Shown: piece by piece, positions 7,033-8,822 of the stretch
Layout of the letters: the number at the start of each line of letters is the position of its first letter
Numbering within the stretch: position 1 is the first letter of the stretch
Origin: an uncultured Clostridia bacterium
GTDB taxonomy: Bacteria; Bacillota; Clostridia; UMGS1883
Reading direction: 5' to 3'
Length of the DNA stretch: 8,822 nt
Assembly: GCA_947629615.1 (NCBI GenBank)
Contig: CANRER010000057.1
Coordinates: 1 to 8,822 of the forward strand
Translations under genes and position numbers: made by a program
The notes under the pieces: generated by a model
Database searches by the model: none
What the model was told of the DNA's origin: nothing
What the model saw: the letters and a program-made list of their open reading frames with translations, nothing else

Positions 7033-7060
7033 ATTATACATACTTTGCGGAAAAAATCAA
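7033..7060 (-). promoter_or_regulatory. Sigma-A-type promoter of ilvA
   Basis: The minus strand has a perfect -10 TATAAT (7033-7038) and -35 TTGATT (7055-7060, two mismatches) with a 16-base spacer, in a strongly AT-rich gap. The start point should be near 7026, about 35 bases before the ilvA ATG. The short leader has no hairpin, leader ORF or T-box element that I can see. The AT-rich stretch upstream (about 7061-7130) could act as an UP element; I see nothing else in it. Confidence 0.72.
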
Positions 7061-7138
7061 GAGCAAAATCGGCATAAGATAATAAACGATAATTTCTTTT
7101 GTTTGTGCAATTTTTTTTCGATAAGAACGGGCATACAC

Positions 7139-7167
7139 AAAAAGCCGAGGCCGAAGCCCCGGCTTTT
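7139..7167 (-). terminator. Rho-independent terminator of the purL-SLH transcript
   Basis: A 12-bp stem with one G-T pair (7140-7151 with 7156-7167) is closed by a UUCG tetraloop on a C-G pair, a very stable RNA loop. On the minus strand it ends in five T (7139-7143). It starts 11 bases after the stop codon of the SLH gene and separates that transcript from the ilvA promoter. Confidence 0.9.
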
Positions 7168-7178
7168 AATGCGCCGAA

Positions 7179-8297
7179 TTACGAAAGATTAACGAGCTTT
7201 ATATGGATTATCACGCTTTCCATCAGTACTGCGGCCTCGGCACGCGTCATATCGTCGAGAGGGTCGAGGAAGCCGTCCTCGTCGCCCTTGAGCAGATTTG
7301 AGTACGCGCAGGCGGCGAAGGCTTCGCGAGCGTATTCGCTGACGTCGCCGCCGTCGGGGAAGGCGTCGAGAACGCTTTCGTCGGCGGGGCGTATCTTGTT
7401 CAGCTTAGTCATGGCGCGGTAAACAAGCGCGCTCACGTCCTGACGGCTGACGGTTCTGTCGGGATAAAAATTCCCGTTTTCGTCGCCCAAGGCTATGCCG
7501 AGCGCACGTGCGGCGGTTATCTCCTTGGCGAAGGGATAGTCCGAGGGAACGTCGGCGAAGCTTTCGCCCTCGCCCGCAAGCTTGGCCCCGCGCACCAGCA
7601 TGGCCGTGAACTCGCCTCGGGTGACGCTTTTATCGGGGTAAAAGCTGCCCTCGGCAATGCCGTCCAGCACGCCTATGCGGGCCATCGCTCCGACGGCCAG
7701 CTCGGCCCAGCGGTGGTCGTACATATCGTCGTAGGGGGTGTTGGTGCTGCGGCCCGAAATGATGGTGACCTCGCTGTCGTCGGTATCCTCGGTTATTTCG
7801 AGGGTGAGGCCCTCGGCGGCGACGTCGTAGTCAAGCTTATCTCCGAGGGGAACCGAGCGGCCCAGATACAGGCTGTCGCCCGTGCCGCCGGCCTCACCCA
7901 GACGCAGGCCGAAGCCGCCGGCCCTTTTGGCCCTGAACAGCAGCGAGCAGACGAGCGGGTCGCCCACCCCGCTTGCGTGAGCTATGTCCGCCGCGTCAAA
8001 CCGAAACGCGCCGGTTTCGTTGTTAAAATCGTTATAAACTATGCTGAAGCCGTCGTCCTTATACACGGGCGCGACAAGCTCGGCGGCCTCGAAGTCAAAG
8101 CTGCCGCAAACGCTGTAGGTCATGTATTTGTCAAAATCGCCGTCCAGCATAATTCTCACCAAAAACTGGTCGCCCACCTCGACGCTTTCAGCGTCGCACA
8201 TGGCGACGACGCGCAGCTCCGCCTCGGGAAGCTCCTCCGCGAGGGCCGCGGGGGCTATAAGGCAAAGCACCAGAAGAAGCGCGATAAATTTTTTCAC
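7179..8297 (-). CDS. Secreted cell-surface protein: cohesin-like domain plus three SLH modules
   Basis: This 372-residue protein is predicted to be exported and held on the cell wall by SLH modules, which typically bind pyruvylated secondary wall polymer. A Lys-Lys plus hydrophobic signal peptide ends near AALA|EE (residue 20). Residues about 26-168 look like a cohesin/carbohydrate-binding-type beta-sandwich (VEVGDQFLVRIML at 39-51; GVGDPLVCSLLFRAKRAGGF at 110-129). After an acidic linker, three SLH modules lie at about 190-235, 247-297 and 310-362, with TRGE, SRQD and TRAE at the usual TRAE position. The GTG at 8297 is the start because GGAGGG lies 6 bases upstream and the signal peptide begins there; an in-frame ATG at 8381 would overlap purL and precede the signal peptide with 28 atypical residues. 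It begins 13 bases after purL, so the two are probably co-transcribed. The partner of the cohesin-like domain is unknown. Confidence 0.88.
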   Translation of the reverse strand: MKKFIALLLVLCLIAPAALAEELPEAELRVVAMCDAESVEVGDQFLVRIMLDGDFDKYMTYSVCGSFDFEAAELVAPVYKDDGFSIVYNDFNNETGAFRFDAADIAHASGVGDPLVCSLLFRAKRAGGFGLRLGEAGGTGDSLYLGRSVPLGDKLDYDVAAEGLTLEITEDTDDSEVTIISGRSTNTPYDDMYDHRWAELAVGAMARIGVLDGIAEGSFYPDKSVTRGEFTAMLVRGAKLAGEGESFADVPSDYPFAKEITAARALGIALGDENGNFYPDRTVSRQDVSALVYRAMTKLNKIRPADESVLDAFPDGGDVSEYAREAFAACAYSNLLKGDEDGFLDPLDDMTRAEAAVLMESVIIHIKLVNLS

Positions 8298-8303
8298 GGT
8301 TAT

Positions 8304-8309
8304 CCCTCC
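8304..8309 (-). promoter_or_regulatory. Ribosome binding site that fixes the GTG start of the SLH gene
   Basis: GGAGGG on the minus strand sits in the 13-base gap after the purL stop and 6 bases before GTG at 8297. It selects the GTG rather than the ATG at 8381 inside purL, and places the signal peptide at the true N-terminus. Confidence 0.85.
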
Positions 8310-8310
8310 G

Positions 8311-8822
8311 TTATCTGAAATACTCAACGCCGCTCTCGAACAGGAGCTGGTCCTTATCCATGACGATGTTTTTCGCCACAAAATCGCCCTTGCGCTCGCT
8401 GTGGCCCATCTTGCCGAAAACGCGGCCGTCGGGGCTGGTTATGCCCTCGATTGCGTCAAGGCTGCCGTTGGGGTTAAAGGCGACGCTGTTGGTGGGCTTG
8501 CCGTCTAAATCGACATAGCGGGTGGCCACCTGACCGTTTTCGCGCAGACGCGCTATCATTTCGGGGCTTGCCACAAAGCGGCCCTCGCCGTGGGATACGG
8601 GTATCGCGTGAACCGCGCCAAGCTCCGCCTTCATGAGCCACGGGCTGAGCTTGCTGACGACCTTTGTATAGGTCATCTGCGACACATGGCGGCCAATGTT
8701 GTTGAAGGTGAGCGTGGGGCAGTCCTCGTCCATGTCGCGTATTTCGCCGTACGGCACAAGGCCGAGCTTGACGAGCGCCTGGAAGCCGTTGCAGATGCCC
8801 AGCATCAGGCCGTCCCGGCGTT
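8311..8822 (-). CDS. purL: Phosphoribosylformylglycinamidine synthase, C-terminal glutaminase part (5' cut by window edge)
   Basis: PurL makes formylglycinamidine ribonucleotide in de novo purine synthesis, using ammonia released from glutamine. Only the last 170 or so codons are in the window, and the reading frame runs open to the edge. They encode the class I glutamine amidotransferase domain. The nucleophile elbow LGICNGFQAL holds the catalytic Cys, and MGHSER near the end supplies His and Glu of the triad. SHGEGRF and the PTNSVAFNPNGS block are also typical of PurL. Fusion of this domain to the synthase core marks the large single-chain enzyme (roughly 1,200-1,300 residues) rather than the separate PurQ/PurL/PurS system, but the core is outside the window. 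A stand-alone PurQ is less likely from the sequence around RRDGLMLGICNG. The ATG at 8805 is internal, not the start. Confidence 0.9.
   Translation of the reverse strand, partial: RRDGLMLGICNGFQALVKLGLVPYGEIRDMDEDCPTLTFNNIGRHVSQMTYTKVVSKLSPWLMKAELGAVHAIPVSHGEGRFVASPEMIARLRENGQVATRYVDLDGKPTNSVAFNPNGSLDAIEGITSPDGRVFGKMGHSERKGDFVAKNIVMDKDQLLFESGVEYFR

Noticed and set aside
7061..7138. AT-rich stretch upstream of ilvA with three GATAA words, considered as a repeat array or RNA gene
   Set aside because: The spacing is irregular and the words are short and AT-rich, as expected by chance. No stable fold or conserved RNA element is apparent.
8298..8381. ATG at 8381 as start of the SLH protein
   Set aside because: It lies inside purL and would place 28 unrelated residues before a standard signal peptide. 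GTG at 8297 has a good ribosome binding site.
1..8822. A search for a defence, mobile or other new multi-gene system
   Set aside because: All genes except the GNAT and SLH genes are core biosynthetic enzymes with intact motifs, and those two belong to common families. No transposase, integrase, nuclease, toxin or repeat array was seen.

Overview
The window is a stretch of bacterial chromosome in which every supported gene lies on the minus strand, so the biological reading order runs from high to low coordinates. The genes point to a Gram-positive-type anaerobe of the Firmicutes, probably a GC-rich clostridial lineage. The grounds are strong AGGAGG-type ribosome binding sites, sigma-A-like promoters, a secreted protein with S-layer homology (SLH) modules, a class I (331-residue) ketol-acid reductoisomerase and a medium-length threonine dehydratase. 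No rRNA or marker gene is present, so this placement is an inference.

Layout in transcription order: (1) the 3' end of purL, cut by the window edge; (2) a secreted protein with a cohesin-like domain and three SLH modules, starting 13 bases after purL and closed by a UUCG-loop terminator; (3) an AT-rich gap with a promoter, then ilvA; (4) a second promoter, then ilvB, ilvN, ilvC and ilvD, closed by a terminator with a perfect 14-bp stem; (5) a third promoter and a lone GNAT acetyltransferase gene of visibly lower GC.

IlvA makes 2-oxobutanoate from threonine. IlvB/IlvN (acetohydroxyacid synthase) condense pyruvate with 2-oxobutanoate or a second pyruvate. IlvC isomerises and reduces the product, and IlvD dehydrates it to the 2-oxo acids that give isoleucine and valine. 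Only the final transaminase (IlvE) and the leucine branch are absent from the window. Catalytic residues look intact in all five enzymes, and the regulatory ACT domains of IlvA and IlvN are present.

I found no phage, transposon, CRISPR, RNA gene or toxin-antitoxin locus, and no convincing new system. The points most worth a second look are the purL-coupled cohesin-SLH protein, the very short ilv leaders with no room for a T-box or leader-peptide attenuator, the similar spacer sequence in the ilvA and GNAT promoters, and a GC-rich hairpin between ilvC and ilvD.
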